This document shows positions 12,401-23,321 of a stretch of 64,000 nucleotides of DNA, piece after piece. Under the pieces are notes generated by a model. The model was not told the origin of the DNA and did not search any database. It saw nothing but the letters and a program-made list of their open reading frames with translations. Position numbers and translations under genes: made by a program. The DNA is from Prototheca cutis (taxonomy: Eukaryota; Chlorophyta; Trebouxiophyceae; Chlorellales; Chlorellaceae): NCBI GenBank assembly GCA_002897115.2, contig BCIH01000011.1:155472-219471 (forward strand). Direction: 5' to 3'. Numbering within the stretch: position 1 is the stretch's first letter; each line of letters begins with the position of its first letter.

Positions 12401-12622
12401 CACGCGCGCGACGCGTCAAAGTACCAGCACCAGGGCTACGGCTCGCTCCTCATGGCCGAGGCCGAGCGCATCGCGTGCGAGGAGCATGGCTCGACGCGCC
12501 TGGCCGTCATTTCGGGCGTCGGCACGCGCCACTACTACCGCAGGCTGGGCTACGAGCTGTGCGGGCCTTACATGGCCAAGGACATTACGCCCGCGCCCTT
12601 CTCCCCCCCAGAGTGGGACTGA
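9461..12622 (+). CDS. ELP3: Elongator complex catalytic subunit ELP3
   Basis: Radical-SAM/acetyltransferase subunit of Elongator, which makes the cm5 side chain on wobble uridine of tRNA. Exons are 9461-9544, 9662-9846, 10021-10288, 10496-10620, 10797-11019, 11240-11431, 11664-11873, 12066-12188 and 12314-12622 (572 residues, normal length). The N-terminal tRNA-binding part is followed by the radical-SAM cysteines in [17 protein letters not shown] (about residues 113-129), then [27 protein letters not shown] and [14 protein letters not shown]. The C-terminal KAT domain has the acetyl-CoA loop [10 protein letters not shown] and [13 protein letters not shown]. The donor of intron 8 (GTCTGT) is weak. 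In-frame ATGs at 9461 and 9503 both precede conserved sequence; the first is used here. Confidence 0.96.
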
Positions 12623-13055
12623 CCGAAAGCGGAAGAGCGTGAGGACACTGGAGGCCGCGTTCCCAGTTCACGCACCGAGCAATTCCGCCTTTCTGAAGAA
12701 TTCCAGGAACCAAAGTGCGTGTATTTCATTCGATTTTCTTGTCCGCTGAAGTGCACTGTTTGCCTGCTGTGAACTACTGTGACATGCAGCCGGGCCCCCT
12801 CTGCCACAGACTGGGGTCTGGGGCTCTCTTCCCCTCCAACAGCGTCTCGCACATTGCATCTCACAATTCCCTTGCGGCGCCAATCTGCTGAAGGCGTTCC
12901 TTGTCAATGCACCAGCAGCATCCCAACAGAAATTGGCGATCTTAATTTTTTGGATTAGGAGACAAGACGTTTGGCACAAAAGCTTCTATCGTCTTGTGTA
13001 GATACCGCTGCCCAGGTTGCGTTCTCCGGCCAGCGAAACTATGTGAGCGCGCAGC
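12623..13055. other. Intergenic region, ELP3 3' side and CID-gene promoter
   Basis: A 433-bp tandem gap. I see no gene, repeat or RNA element. Confidence 0.4.
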
Positions 13056-15332
13056 ATGCCGGACGAACGCGTGCCTCCCGCACAGTCGAGCGAAGGGAAG
13101 ACGGTGAAGCGTCTTCGGGATGACAGGCTGGAAGCCCTGGAAGCCTGGGGTGCGGTAGCCAAGGCCCCCTTCCGGACCCGACAGGCACCTGCGGCTGCCT
13201 ACATGATACGCGGGGCCAGCAAAGATAAGCTGCGGGAAGAAACCCCCCCGCCGAACGTGGATGCCGAGGAAGACAAGAAACTTGATGATTCAGACAGCCC
13301 ACTCGTTGCTGATGCCGGGCCCAGGCGCGACGAGGGACGCAGTGCTGAGTCGGAGTCGGCGCTCCTCCTGCTCCAGCAGAGCCTGGAAGGAATGTCCAAG
13401 CAGAAGGAGAGCATCTCAGCGATGTGCATGGTGGCCATTTCCACTGGTGAGTAGACGTGGGGGTAGGTGTTCTGCGACGTGAGGCTCTTCTTTGTCGGGG
13501 CGTGGCCCCCTGTGCTCTGGTCAGCAACGAAGCACCGGGCTCACACTGATAGCCCCCTCACACGATTACACTGCGCAGCGGAAAAGGCATCTGTCCCGCT
13601 CGTCATTCGGAGGATTTTGGATCGCGCTGAGAAGTGGCAGGACCCTGATACCCAGCTGAGCATGCTATACCTGCTCGACTCCATCCTCAAGGTGGGGGCT
13701 CAGACTTGGGAAAGGTGCATGTGGAGGCAAGGGAGGGCTGGGCGAGGGGACCACCTTTGAAACTGGCGTGGCTGCGACGATCTTGAATCGTGCTCGTGTC
13801 CAGTGAATTTTGTCGCATTTCGGCCATTGCAACACTCCCTCCCTGCCATGTAACACCAGCAGTACTGCGCTCGGAGCGAGCTTCCGGAGGCTGCAAGCTT
13901 TGTGCGGGCCATAGGTGCAGGTCTGCCGACTTTCCTGGGCTTCCTGTCTGGGGACGAAAGCCTGCAGACCAAGGTGTGCAGCCCGCCCCTGTGGATGTGC
14001 CTTGCTTGGGAGANCCGTCTTCGGACAGTGCAGCAGGGTGTGCATGGAGCGATGCCTTGCCTGCACCTCGCCAGGGATAGGATCGCTGCACTTATGAACA
14101 ATGCCATCTGTGTGCGTCTCCCTGCAGGTCCGGCATGTATTGCAGGGTTGGAGGACCAAGGGCTTGGTGCCGGAGACGGTGGTTGGACCGGCAGTGTCCC
14201 TCCTTGAACTGCCACCTGTGGAGCTGCAGGGGAATGCGTGGCCGAGTGGACAGCTGCCAGCGGGACCTGGCAGCTCTCCAGCGAGCTGCGCCGACCAGGG
14301 TGACAGGGCAGCGGGCTCGGGTGCGACAAAACAGGAGGGGCACACAGGTGCACCGCGTCCTCCAGCTCCGAAGGACAGCGCCGCCTGCTCGACCCTCCCA
14401 CGGGTGCCCTCTTCTGCCGAACAGGAGGCGAGGCCAGCCGCTGGCCGCGGGCCCGCCGCTCCTATGGAGCAGCAACTGAAGGCCGAGTCCGTGCGACCGG
14501 CTTCCTCGAAGATGCAGCATGACAGGCGGGGCGCATCGCGACCGCCTTCTGCCGCTGAGCAGCTNGAGGGGATGAGCTCTGTACAAACCCTCAAGACTCA
14601 TCAGCAGGCCCAATCTGTATCGCGGCCCGGTGCGTGTGCTGAGCACGTGGCTTGGCTTCGGGAAAACAGGCCCTGCTTGGCGTTGCGAGGGGCGATTGTG
14701 ACAGTCTGACACCACTACCCATGCACTCTGCAGCGGCCATGGGAGAGGGTGGCCCACAGGCAAGGACAGGAGGAAGAACTACAACGAATGGCCCGCCGAC
14801 AAGAACCGGAGGGCCCCCCGCAACCAACANCCCCGGTGTGCCGCCGCCGTGGGCCTCAGGTGCGTGTGCGAGCTTGCTGCCTTTTGGGAAGAGTTTGCCG
14901 TTGCTCTGCAATGTGAGATGGGTCTTTCTTCCTGTGACCTCGACCAGCCAGCATGATGATCGGCCCACCCATGCAGGACCAGGGCTGAGCGGCAGTGGGA
15001 CGCCCTGGGCCCCGATATTTGTGCCGCCCGAGGAGGTAGACCTCCGGACTGCAGATGGCAACGGCCAGGCATTCCCGATGCCCATGCCTGGCTTCCCCCC
15101 CGCGTTTATGCCGTTTCCCATGGGCATGCTGGGACAGGTGCCGGGCCCCTGGCAGATGCCGGGGTTTGGCGGCATGCCTATGCCATTCTTCATGCCGCCG
15201 CAGCCGGGTTTCATGCCAGGGGCGCCCATGCAACCAGGCTTGCCTTTTGGGAACATGGATGGGTCCTATTTCTCCGGCATGCCCATGTTCCCACCGCCCA
15301 ACGGAATGCCTCCGCCAAAGGAGGACAATTGA
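13056..15332 (+). CDS. CID/RPR-domain protein, pre-mRNA 3'-end processing type
   Basis: Probable RNA polymerase II CTD-interacting protein of the Pcf11/SCAF/RPRD class, nuclear. Exons are 13056-13446, 13579-13691, 13860-13973, 14128-14629, 14734-14859 and 14977-15332 (533 residues). After a charged N-terminus the CID begins near residue 118 with KESISAMCMVAI and contains the typical helix LSMLYLLDSILK followed by VRHVLQGWRTKGLVP. The second half is a low-complexity Pro/Gly/Met tail (repeats of MPGF, PPQPGFMPG). No zinc finger or RRM is visible, so assignment to Pcf11, SCAF or a plant HUA2-like branch is open. Ambiguous bases fall at 14014 (intron), 14565 and 14830. Confidence 0.85.
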
Positions 15333-15998
15333 CGTGCGAAGTATTTATTTAGGCACACATTATGTGGTCATGCATTCCTTGTCTGCAAGCACTTCCCACC
15401 TCGTGACATGCTCCTTGTCCAAAACACTGCGCAAATGGTAGTGTGTTCCTTGTGCTAAGCACTGTGTTGTCCCGTGGACCCGGCGGTATGGCAAGGGCGG
15501 CTGAAAGCCCTGTCCAAACCCTAGGCTTTCTCCACAAAAGTTGCTCCAGCCAGTCTTGGGATTTTCAAGCAACAGCACTGTCCACATTGATTTTTGAACG
15601 ATGGTGCTGTTTGCTCCCTTGTTCCCGTGCATCGCTGGACAATGGAGAGGCTCGCAAGGGTGTCGACGGCACACCCTGCGGTGCGGGCCCAGGCCGTGGC
15701 GAGCCCCCATGTGCTGAGGGCCATGGCGCTGCACGCGCGGTGTGCACAGTCGAGGAGGACCCAAACTCGACACGTGTTCATCAACACGAACAATTCTGGA
15801 AATGGCGTCACGGCCGCTCAAATGCGGTGGATCTTGGCGTGGTCGTCACTGGAAGATCGGTTCCCTGGCCCATCAGCGGTCGAGCGTCGGAGGAAACCAG
15901 CGCGGCATTACGAACGTAACTGTTGCAAGCTTTCACGACGATCATACGCACCAGCTAGTCCTCCCGAGCGCAAACTCCGTCTATACCGATGGACTAAA
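15333..15998. other. Intergenic region before the securin-like gene
   Basis: This 666-bp gap holds the CID-gene 3' UTR and the next promoter. The frame of the following gene stays open upstream to 15594, so part of this region may be coding if an earlier start is used. Nothing else is recognised. Confidence 0.35.
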
Positions 15999-16865
15999 AT
16001 GAACATCATATATCAGGACGAGAATTACACCGTCCCCACCACCCCCTTCTCGGCAGCGAGGCCGGTGGGGAAGCATGGCGAACCCTCCGCAACTCAGCGG
16101 CGCCCGCTGGGGAACATCACCAATGGCGGGTTTGGTCAAGCTCCTGTAGCACAAAAGGTCCCAGCGGCCGTGCAGGCTAGCAATCCTGTCCTCGGAGCCG
16201 GCAAGCAGCACGCCGTGGTCCGACTGGAACGGCCCGTGACGGAAAGCCAGGCTGGGCCGGCGCAGACGCTGGCTAGGCGGGTGGAGGCGCCCCAATCTCG
16301 TCTGGATATCCTGGCCAGTCAGCCTCCCGAGCGTCCTGCCGGCATGTGTGGGGATGAGCTGTCGAATCTGATGCTCAGGCGGGAGCAGGAGGAGCTGGCG
16401 GCCAGGCTGTATGTGTACAGTGAAGGCATCCGGAGGGCGCCCTTGATCAGAGCATCCACCAAGGTGAGCTGGAGGCGCCCAGCGAAGCAGATCTGGTATG
16501 ACGTAGTGCTGCAGGGCAAAGGACTGCTGCATTTGTCAGGATGGCTGATACACCAGCTCGCGCACTCACATCGATGCAGGTCCGGCAGAGCGTTGCTCCA
16601 AGGCACGAGCACGAGCTGAGTCTTCCACCAACGCCGGCACGATCGAAGAAGTTGGATCTGCTCGACAATGATCCTGTATCAGGTGAGCACAGATGCCTTT
16701 GCAGCATGGAAAATTGCCTTGTTAGCTGAGCATGTGTTAGCCAGCCGTTGCCCAACCCCCCAAGCATCGGCCCCATTTGCAGACCTGTGCGTCTATGAAG
16801 ACCTTTCTGCATTGCTGCCTGATGCAGCAGTGGATGCAGGNTTTGACACCAGCCTGCTGTGCTGA
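15999..16865 (+). CDS. PATRONUS/securin-like APC/C-substrate protein (candidate)
   Basis: Three exons (15999-16463, 16580-16682, 16783-16865) give 216 residues. The N-terminus has a DEN-box-like start (MNIIYQDEN, residues 1-9) and, at residues 34-42, RRPLGNITN, a destruction-box-like motif in the same order and spacing as in plant PATRONUS proteins, which act as securins (recalled family knowledge). Most of the rest is disordered, with a charged helix-prone part (MLRREQEELAARLYVY) and an acidic, leucine-rich end (LDLLDNDPVS and LSALLPDAAV). The start at 15999 is favoured because the DEN box sits at the extreme N-terminus in the family; the frame is open further upstream. Motif-based assignment only. 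One ambiguous base at 16841. A TGTAA motif lies about 100 nt after the stop (16965). Confidence 0.55.
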
Positions 16866-17628
16866 GCCCATTTCATTCCACTGTCGTTTTGCATGGTTTT
16901 CATGTTGTGCGATGGCCATCCATCCTTTGTGTTCATGTGCGGCAACTCTTTCCTCGCCACCACCTGTAAATGGATTTCATTCTCCTGCAGTGTAAAGTCT
17001 CTTTGTATGTGATGCTGATGAGCGGTGTTCTAGCCTGCTGTCCTTGGACGGGAGGGGGGAGTTTAGTCGGGAGCGAATGTTCTGGGACTGCTGACATGGA
17101 CACCTGTGTGCAGAGAACCAGGGCTGCCACACATCAGTGCTTCATGACAACATTGAAGTGGCACGCAAAATTGATTGCAGGGAACGGCCAGGACGCCATT
17201 TCGACGCCTGAGTCTCTGCCAGAGGGCCACAGTTCCCTGACGTTGCTTACTGAGGATGGACAACCAAGTGCAAGGCATGAACATGGGAACAGTAATCTGA
17301 CAGGTGTTTCGTTCATGCAGTGATTTATTAAATCGGAACGGGAGCCATTACATGGATGGGAGCTTTGATGGGGGCCCCCTACCGTTCCGTCCCTTGCCCT
17401 CCCGCGAGGGAGACTCCCACAACGGAACCGCATCCAGCGACAAGAGATCACCCCATGTGGCAGCGGCTGCTGGCGCGCGCAGTTTGTCCCCAATCATTGC
17501 AGAGTCGAAGAGACAAAATATAGCCTATTTGGCAAACTCAAGGCCTGGTTCATGCCTTCCAGGAGGATCACGGGTCCTGAGTGAGCGCTTGCGGAACTGG
17601 GCAGGAGGGCGACAGGCGGACCCCAACC
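16866..17628. other. Intergenic region between the securin-like and SNARE genes
   Basis: A 763-bp gap with a plausible 3' UTR (TGTAA at 16965-16969) and the SNARE promoter. Open frames are short and not protein-like. Confidence 0.35.
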
Positions 17629-18546
17629 ATGAATGTCGTTGACATCCGGGAGCGTGCAACGCTCCTGTTTACGAAGTAAGAGTTTGCGAGGTTGTCGGGG
17701 CTGGCGGGTAGCCCCGTTCAAACGCCGCACCGCCATGGGCTCGTCACACCCCGGCCGGGATGTCGAGCGTGTTCCCCTGGCCCCCCCGCAGGTATGAAAA
17801 GTACTTGGGAGAGGAGCCCGTGGCTCGCCCGCAGTCTGGGGACCCCTTCATGGATGAGTATCTGGTGCTGCTGGACAGGGTGCAGGACCTGACACTGGTG
17901 AGCGGGTGGGCGGGTCGCGTGGGATTGCGCTACCTGCCCTGCCCAGTGCATTGGCCCTTGTTTAATGCGTGGCGGCTCGCGGGAGATCCCAGTGGAAACG
18001 CCGCATGCCCGCCGGCCCACCGGCCCCCCTTCCCAAAAAAAAATGACAGAAAGCCGAGGGGGTGGCACAGGAGAAGAACCGCGCGCTGCGGGCAGCGCTC
18101 AACGCCGAGATCCGCAAGGAGAAGGTACAGCTGCTGGACACGGCGCTGCCCCGCCTCGTCTCTATCGCCAATCAGATGCAGAAAGGGTCCACGGAGCAGA
18201 TGCACGAAACGCGCATGCAGCAGGCAAGGAAAGGCTGTTGTGGCTGGCGATGGTTGTGCATTCACTTGATGGGGGGNGCCATAGGTGGCTGGCATTGCTG
18301 TTGTCAGGCCGGACAGCTGGCCTTCGCCTGCAAGCNCAGTGAGCAGGACCACGACTTGTCGAACCAACACGCATAATCACGAGTCCCTCAGGTCCAAGAG
18401 CTGGCCGAGTCCGTGGACACCATCGCCGACGGCATGGGCTCCATGCGCTCGCCGGGCAAGGTTGGCCTGTCACTGTTTATGTGTCTGTGTGTGCATGACG
18501 GGAGTGGGAGTTGGGCCCTTGTCTGCAGAATGCACTTCACACACAC

Positions 18547-18584
<38 letters not shown>

Positions 18585-18595
18585 GCGCGCGCGCA

Positions 18596-18632
<37 letters not shown>

Positions 18633-19461
18633 GCGCACACACACACACACACACACACGCACATCTCCCCCCTTCTCGGCAGCCACTGGTGGCCACAAGC
18701 TACTACAGCTCAAATGGCGGCAGCGTGACGATCAACCCCATGAAGCTGGATGGCCGGATGCAGGAGGAGGGCTACTACCAGCACACCGATGCCACCTCTG
18801 CTTTTGCCAGCGAGGCCGAACGCGCCAAGAGGCGCCAGGACATGGCGCTCGAGCGCATCGAGAATGGGCTGGGCACGCTCAAGGGTCCGTGGGGGGGCGG
18901 ATGTATGGGGTGAGGGAGGCAGAAGGGAGGGACAGCATGTCTCTTCCTTGCTGTCAACAGAATCTTCTCCCTGCCGATGCTGCGCCTTGCAATTGCGCAC
19001 AAAGCCCGCACCGACTCCATCTCCTTCTGCAAAATCTAAACCTGCACTGGCGCTCTGCAGAACTGGGTCAGGCCATGGGCGAGGAGCTGGAGCGGCATGA
19101 CGACATCATCGAAGAGGTCAACACCAAGATGGACACCGTGACGGCAGAGATCAAGAATAACAACGCCCGGCTCAAGGGCCTGGTGACTAAGGCACGTGGG
19201 ATACTGGGTTTGTTGATTTATTTAGCTGTTTGGGGTGCAGCGGTGTCGGGTCATTGATCCCGTCATGTCGACCGGAGAGGTCGGGCCTTGCCGTGTTGGA
19301 GTCCGCTGTCGAGAGCTGTGAGCCCGCTCACTCCCTGCGCCGCCACCCTTCTGCGTCCCCTTTGCACACAGGTCCGGTCGTCCCGGAACTATGTGATCGA
19401 CGTCATCCTGATCTGTGTGTTGCTGGCCATCGGACTCTACCTCTACATGATGCTTAGATAG
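17629..19461 (+). CDS. Qc-SNARE, SYP71/72/73-like syntaxin
   Basis: Membrane-fusion SNARE of the plant SYP7 group (ER and plasma-membrane traffic). Exons are 17629-17675, 17792-17897, 18059-18223, 18392-18460, 18683-18884, 19061-19191 and 19372-19461, for 269 residues. The start [20 protein letters not shown] matches the SYP7 N-terminus, followed by [19 protein letters not shown]. The SNARE coiled coil runs about residues 185-240 ([36 protein letters not shown]). The protein ends with [20 protein letters not shown], a tail anchor with almost no luminal tail. Introns 3 and 6 have GC donors (GCAAGG, GCACGT). Exon 3 could instead begin at 18071, removing four residues. Intron 4 holds a CA repeat. 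Confidence 0.93.
18538..18662. repeat. (CA)n/(CG) dinucleotide microsatellite inside SNARE intron 4
   Basis: About 125 bp of alternating CA with interspersed CGCG blocks. It fills over half of intron 4 (18461-18682) and ends about 20 nt before the acceptor. Such alternating purine-pyrimidine DNA can form Z-DNA. Confidence 0.95.
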
Positions 19462-19888
19462 GCGGCTGCCCGCCTGGAATTGGCCGGCCGCCGTCCAGCC
19501 ACGTGACCACACGAAAAAACCACCACCACCGTCCCATTTCTTATCTTGCGCACTGCAACGCCCGGCTGCTGTCCCACCGGCATGCTGGAAAAGAAGTGTG
19601 TGTATGTTATCCTGTCACGCAATGCCCTCGGACCCGCCGTGTCTCGCCCAGCCCACAACGTGGAACCCCCTTCATGCCGGTGCCGGGCAGTGCAATTTCC
19701 CTTTTGGATCACTTCACGACCAAAGGATGCGCGCCGTCGCCACGCCGTCTGCGGGTCCCCTGTTGCAAATACTTGTGTGCTGTAAACTCGCATTCGAAGC
19801 CCATCGAGCAATTTTGGAGCCGCGTTTTGACCTGCAGAGGAAGGAGGCCATGGTTTCCCGGTAGTGCAAGTGCCGAGCCGGATCCAGC
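19462..19888. other. Intergenic region between the SNARE and seipin genes
   Basis: A 427-bp tandem gap. A TGTAA motif is present near 19783. No gene is seen. Confidence 0.35.
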
Positions 19889-21878
19889 ATGCCGTTCGGG
19901 CGCAAGGGCCCTGCTTATGAGCAGGACAGCGACGTTGACTTCGCCACGGAGTATGTACGTAGACTGGGAGCCAGGGGATCATGCTCTGAGCCGCGAGCTT
20001 GGCCGCGTGGGGCTGCTCCGATCATGGGGTTGGGCCGGGCATCGGTGGGCAGGCGGCACAGCCAGCGTGGCCCGCCGTGCCGAGGCCATGTGCACGCGTC
20101 CAGCGCTACCTGAATCAACACTTCTGCTTCCTGCTTCCCATCCCAAACAGGAGCCGAGCGGGTACGCCCAACAGGAGACCAGCTCCAGCCTCCTGGAGCT
20201 GACATCGCGCTGGGCGGCCATGGTGCGGTCGGCCCTGCTGTTGCTGACCTCACTCTTCTGTGCGGCCGTCGCCGTGGCGGGCTGCGCACTGCTGTGCTAC
20301 CTCCTGCTCACGCGGGCCTTCACGCCCGAAACCAGCGTCGTGGCGCAAGACCTGCACCTTGACTTTCTCAGCAAGGCCATGACGGCCGATACGCTGTTCC
20401 TACNCTCCCGCGCCGCACCGGATGATGGCATGGACCTCCAGCCGCCAGCAGACAGCAGGTGGGTGGGTGTGTTTGTCTGGGTTGGGTGGGCATGGGGGAA
20501 ATGGTGCAGATGCCGTGACAGGGTGGTACAGAGAAAGCGATTCTGACTCGTCGCAGCACCAACTGCATGCTTTTGCAGACTCCACACAGCACCCCCCTCT
20601 TCATGCAAAGGTTCCTGCGACCGGGGGAGGTGGTGGATGTCTGGCTGGAGCTGCAGCTGCCGGGGTCGCACGCGCCCGCGGGCATGGTGCAGGCCGTGGC
20701 CGAACTGCAGTCTGCCGACGGCCGCACCGCGGCACGTACAAGCTCCGCCGTACGCCTACATGGTCGAAGAGGCAGCCTCTGGTAAGGGTCTGGCTCTGTT
20801 TCTTTTTTTGGGGGGGGGGCCGGTTGTCCATGGCACTGGCAGATACTGACTGGACCAATCCGTACACACACCTCCTTTCCCAGGTCGTTCCTGCTGGCGC
20901 CGTATCGGTGGGCAGGACTGCTGCCTGATGCGTACTCGCTGCGAGTGCCCCTGTTTGCCAGCTATCGGGAGAAGGCTGCCACACCGTTTGTGCGGCTCAA
21001 AGTTGCGCTCAATGTGTGTGAATATGTGTGCTACTGTGGAAGGGGATTGGAAGGCGGGAGGGGGCCCTCCATGTGTGTGGTGTCGCTGCCAAAATCGATG
21101 CTTGTTCTCAGGACCTGTGAAGGGTTGCTCGCTTGCACCATCTTCCTGCCCAACAAAAACCAAATCCAACAACGCAGTCTCCGAGCCCCGACTGGGTGCC
21201 AGAGATCCTGCGGGCGTCGGCCGTGGTGCATCTGCGGCTGGGACTGGTGCGCCGCGTGCTCTACCTGCTGCGGCCCGGCACGCTGCTGGGCCTGCTGCTG
21301 GGGGCTGGCGGCGCAGGAGCGGTGCTGGGCGGCTCGGCCGGCGCGCTGATCTTCTTTGCGCTGTGGGTCGGGTCGTGGGCAGCCCCACGCCGCGCGGCGG
21401 CGCCGGCGCCGGGCTCGCCGCACGATGACTCCGAGCTCCTCGACATTGACAGTCCGGCGCCGGGCTCAGTTTCGGAGGACAACCTGTCGGGTGAGAAGGA
21501 CTCTGTTGCCGGCATGGTTCTCCTGGGGTGTGTGTGTTTGGGTCGGGGGAATATTGTGCTCTCATGCATGTGGGGAACATCTTGCGGTGCCAACCACGCA
21601 ATCCAACCGACTCTTTCCACCCGTCCACCGGTTGTGCACCAGAGCTGCTGGAGGATGTGGACGACGTGCCGCCGCGCAATAGACTTCGGGTACGCGCCAC
21701 GATCGACCACGATTGGCAGGATGTCCTCGCCGATCCCGGCAGTAGTGCCAGCCAAGTCGGCGGGGCGGGGGATCTGGACCAACTGCACACCGCGCTCTGG
21801 AACGGTACTAATACCGCCGATGCCGCAAAGGATATGGGCCCGGCGACGGGGGCCGCCGAGCTCCGGCAGCGACGCTGA
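19889..21878 (+). CDS. Seipin-family lipid-droplet assembly protein
   Basis: Seipin organises ER-lipid-droplet contact sites and droplet formation. Exons are 19889-19954, 20151-20458, 20557-20781, 20884-21013, 21178-21490 and 21643-21878 (425 residues). Layout: short cytosolic N-terminus; first membrane helix around residues 47-75 (SALLLLTSLFCAAVAVAGCA); luminal beta-sandwich with LRPGEVVDVWLELQLPGS and SLRVPLFASYREKAATPFV; second helix-rich part (LLRPGTLLGLLLGAGGAGAV, GALIFFALWVGSW); and an acidic cytosolic tail of about 130 residues. The two membrane segments flanking a beta-rich lumen domain are the seipin signature, although sequence identity across the family is low. One ambiguous base at 20404. 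Intron 3 contains a T/G homopolymer. Confidence 0.85.
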
Positions 21879-22383
21879 CGACATCGTACAGGGAAGCGGT
21901 GTGTGGCGCCAATGACAAGTTCACACGTGCAGCTGGCAGGGTGGGCCCCCTTGTTTCGCACGGGCTTGCAGCTGATGCGGCGCCCGTGCTGGTCTCTACG
22001 GAATCAGAGGCAGCATGTTACGGGCCTGGGCTGGCCGTTGCCTTGAGGCTTGCATGGTCCAGCGCTGCCCTTCCCTGGAACTATCCATCCTGAACACCAC
22101 CCCCCTTGTTGTGAACCTGGCTACTTCCGACTCCATCCGGTGGGGCATGCGTTCCTACTGGACTATCACACAATAGACAGACCCTTGTCTCCTCGCGCAC
22201 TGTATACATTCGACTGTGCACAATTCCAAGCTTTCGTTTGCTGCATCCATCGCCTGGTTGCTTACAAAAGGAGTGGCCGTAGGACCAGGCGGCCACAGTC
22301 ACACTATCATAGACAGGACATAGACCGTCGACGTCCAGTCATTATTCACCGACGGTTCCACTGACCGGCGCCAACCAACAGCA
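21879..22383. other. Convergent 3' region between seipin and LMBD2-like genes
   Basis: A 505-bp gap between two stop codons that presumably contains both 3' UTRs. No gene is seen. Confidence 0.35.
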
Positions 22384-23282
22384 TCACTCCCAGGGCCCAT
22401 TGTGTGACCTGCGGCCGCCGATGCTGTGGAAGAGGTCGTCGATGCGGTCGTCTTGCTGCCTGCGGCCCGTCGACGCACTGAGCTCCAGGCTGGTGCCCCT
22501 CGAGCCGCTGGCATCCAGGCCCAGCGAGTGCTTGGGATCAGCCGAGTTGGACGCAGTGTTGAGCCGCATGCTGGATTCTCGCTGCCCAAAGCCTCCCCGT
22601 GCACGCCGACCACCCATCGCGCCGCCCGCCGCCACGGCCGCCGCATCTGCTGCGGCACCAACGCCGTGCAGGCCGGTGCCGTCGCCCAGAACGCCGCCGG
22701 CCAGCAGCGCTTCTTGCTCTGCCGCCACAAGCCGCTGGCCCTTGCTGCTGTGCTCATCGTCGGCCCGCTCCTGTGTTTGTTTGGTTGGTCCATACTGAGT
22801 AGTCCTTCCAGGGGGGTCATCTACTTGGTTGCTTGCCTGCGTGCTTCTGTTCTCTTTCCCGTCAATGAACTGGCAGGCCCTACCATCCCCCCCCCCGTCC
22901 GCGCCAAACAAGGACGTACTACGTCAAAGCGAGTGGCGGCCGGGATGAGGAACTTGGACGCGCACTTTTCCCAGAGGTTGAATGTCAATAATGCGACGTA
23001 GACGACAAGTGCCAAGGGAAACCAGGTGTTGAAGCTCTGGCCTAGGACGGGGATGTCCTGGAAGGCGCTGCCCATCTTGTCGATGAACACCATGCTCTGC
23101 CCGTCGCGCATGTACTCGTTCATGCGGATGACATGCAGGAAATTGTAGCACAGCGGCGGCGCAAACCGCGCCAGCAAGCTCCCGTTCAGCAGCAGCGACC
23201 CCGACCATGTCGCGCCAGGGACCTTTGATGGGTTGGGTGGAATCAGTTGAAAATTGGCTAGGAGCACTCATCCGACAACATC

Positions 23283-23321
<39 letters not shown>

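Noticed and set aside
15594..15998. Upstream in-frame extension of the securin-like protein
   Set aside because: Open but composition changes and it would bury the DEN-box start; cannot be excluded without transcripts.
18413..18913. Open frames made of Thr-His and Val-Cys repeats
   Set aside because: Translations of the CA microsatellite in SNARE intron 4, not coding sequence.
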